NCBI GenBank assembly: GCA_024743115.1
Contig: JANSXC010000012.1
Span: 62,001-126,000 of the forward strand
From: a bacterium
Lineage (GTDB): Bacteria > Planctomycetota > UBA1135 > UBA2386
DNA: 64,000 nucleotides
Direction of reading: 5' to 3'
The stretch's first letter is position 1; the number at the start of each line of letters is the position of its first letter. Made by a program: the position numbers and the translations under genes. The notes below the pieces were generated by a model. That model was given only the letters and a program-made list of their open reading frames with translations, was not told where the DNA came from and ran no database searches. Below, piece after piece: positions 62,477 through 64,000 of the stretch.

Positions 62477-63660
62477 ATGACTGCCGGTCCGATCTACCTC
62501 GACAACGCCGCGACGACGCGCCCCCTGCCCGAAGTCGTCGAGGCCATGGGCAACGCCCAGCTCCAAGCTTTCGGCAATCCGAGCAGCCCACACGCGTTCG
62601 GCGCGCCCGCCCGCAAGCTGCTCGAGGACGCGCACGAGTTCCTGCGCGGAACGGTCGCCGCGGGCCGGATCGTGTTCACCTCGGGCGGCAGTGAAGCGGA
62701 CTACCTCGGCATCGTCGGTAGCGCGGCGGCGCGCGCACCGGGCCGCATCATCATGGCGGCGAGCGACCATCCCGCACTGCTTCGCACCGATCGGATCACG
62801 GGGCGCTGGCGCCATCACACGGTGACCCTGCCGGTGACCGAAGACGGCGACCTCGCACCCGAGACGCTGTTCGACGCGCTCGGCAGCGACGTCCGCACGG
62901 TCGCGCTCATGCATGGCCACAACGAGCTCGGCACGCTGAGTCAGCTCGACGAACTCATCACGTTGATCCGCCGCGAAGCGCCCGAGGCCCACATTCACGT
63001 CGACCTCGTGCAAACCTACTGCAAGCTGCCGTTCGACATGGACGAGTTCGACGTCGACTCGATCGCGGTGTCCGGCCACAAGTTCCACGGCCCGCGCGGC
63101 GCCGGCTTCCTCGCGTTGTCCAACAAGGCCGAGGTGCGAGCGCTGCAGCTCGCGGGTGGCCAGGAGCACGGGCTGCGTGGCGGCACGGAGAACATCGCGG
63201 GCGCGGTCGGACTCGCCGTCGCGGCCGAAGCCGCACTGACGCGACAGGCGAGCACCGCGCGCCACTGTGAAGCACTCGCACGACTCGTGCACGATCGTGT
63301 CGCCACGGCGTTCCGCGACACGACGCGCCTGGGCAACGCCGAGCGCCGCCTGCCGCACGTGTTGTCGCTGCGGATCCCCGGGATCGTAGGCAGCACGCTG
63401 CTCGAACGGTGCGATGCGCGTGGCATCGCGTTCTCGACCGGCTCGGCTTGCCACGGCGTCGGCGACGATGCGCGCGCGCCGCAGAACCACGTGCTCGCAG
63501 CGATTGGCCTCGGCCGCCGGCAGGCTCGCGAAGTCGTGCGGCTGTCGTTCTCTCACGAGACGACCGTCGAACAGGCCGAGCAGGCCGCGACGATCCTCGT
63601 CGAGGAGATCGGTCAGATGCTGGCTGTCGCGCCCCGGCGCCAGTTCGGAGAAGGCATTCA

Positions 63661-63664
<4 letters not shown>
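62477..63664 (+). CDS. cysteine desulfurase (NifS/IscS-like)
   Basis: 395 residues of a PLP-dependent fold type I desulfurase. [19 protein letters not shown] opens the chain, [13 protein letters not shown] is the cofactor region, and the PLP Lys is in [14 protein letters not shown] (about 200). The active Cys loop is SACHGVG (about 324) in STGSACHG, as in IscS-type enzymes. It releases sulfur for Fe-S clusters or tRNA thiolation. No iscU or scaffold gene is adjacent; mutS follows with a 4-base overlap. Confidence 0.93.

Positions 63665-64000
<336 letters not shown>

Overview
The window is about 64 kb of very GC-rich bacterial chromosome, and nearly every base is coding. Several things together point to Planctomycetota: ECF sigma factors paired with Pkn2-type Ser/Thr kinases, kinase-WD40 and kinase-TPR fusions, a YfbK-like VWA lipoprotein, and many secreted Kelch, LRR or beta-propeller proteins ending in one shared C-terminal beta-rich module. 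That module suggests the marine lineage around Saltatorellus/'Poly30'. This placement is inference from gene content; no rRNA or tRNA gene was seen. I saw no insertion sequence, prophage or CRISPR array.

Layout. 1-4.9 kb: truncated HEAT-like secreted protein, a two-component pair, a methyltransferase-like protein and a single-HKD phospholipase-D-like protein. 4.9-10.5 kb (minus strand): a frameshifted secreted module, a three-subunit FAD/2Fe-2S amine dehydrogenase of the HcnABC/opine-oxidase/hydroxyproline-dehydrogenase type, and a HEAT-repeat protein with a small membrane partner. 10.6-20 kb: an esterase-renal dipeptidase fusion, a secreted LRR protein, a giant kinase-WD40 protein divergent from an ECF sigma factor, and a metallophosphoesterase. 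19.7-27.5 kb: a sigma-54 activator with a Rieske oxygenase, a kinase-like coiled-coil membrane protein whose N-lobe is out of frame, a glycine-zipper lipoprotein and an unknown protein. 27.5-39 kb: gluQ, rsgA, a Kelch protein, DUF2752, folC, an esterase lipoprotein, a Nudix hydrolase, an AhpD-like protein, a two-TM protein, aroB and a BtuF-like receptor. 39-44 kb: ECF sigma factor translationally coupled to a kinase-TPR protein, plus a secreted protein. 44-47.6 kb: SDR and TetR genes with matching operators, a VWA lipoprotein and a broken sigma-factor remnant. 47.7-51.4 kb: a QueG/MMACHC-like protein divergent from a cobalamin riboswitch that leads two secreted beta-propeller-like proteins. 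51.6-64 kb: a large carboxypeptidase-regulatory-repeat protein with an RGG tract, a membrane-anchored protein apparently starting at AUC, a class-A beta-lactamase-like lipoprotein, gamma-glutamyltransferase, a HEAT-like protein, DUF1444, an FHA protein with a degenerate NtrC-type ATPase, cysteine desulfurase and the start of mutS.

The strongest candidate for something undescribed is the B12-riboswitch locus at 48.5-51.4 kb. Bacteroides BtuG is a surface beta-propeller that captures cobalamin. A B12 riboswitch in front of two secreted propeller-like proteins therefore suggests an analogous capture system in planctomycetes. A BtuF-like receptor lies 9 kb away and a cobalamin-family reductase relative lies next door. 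This link is a hypothesis drawn from the riboswitch and the repeat pattern, not from recognised homology.
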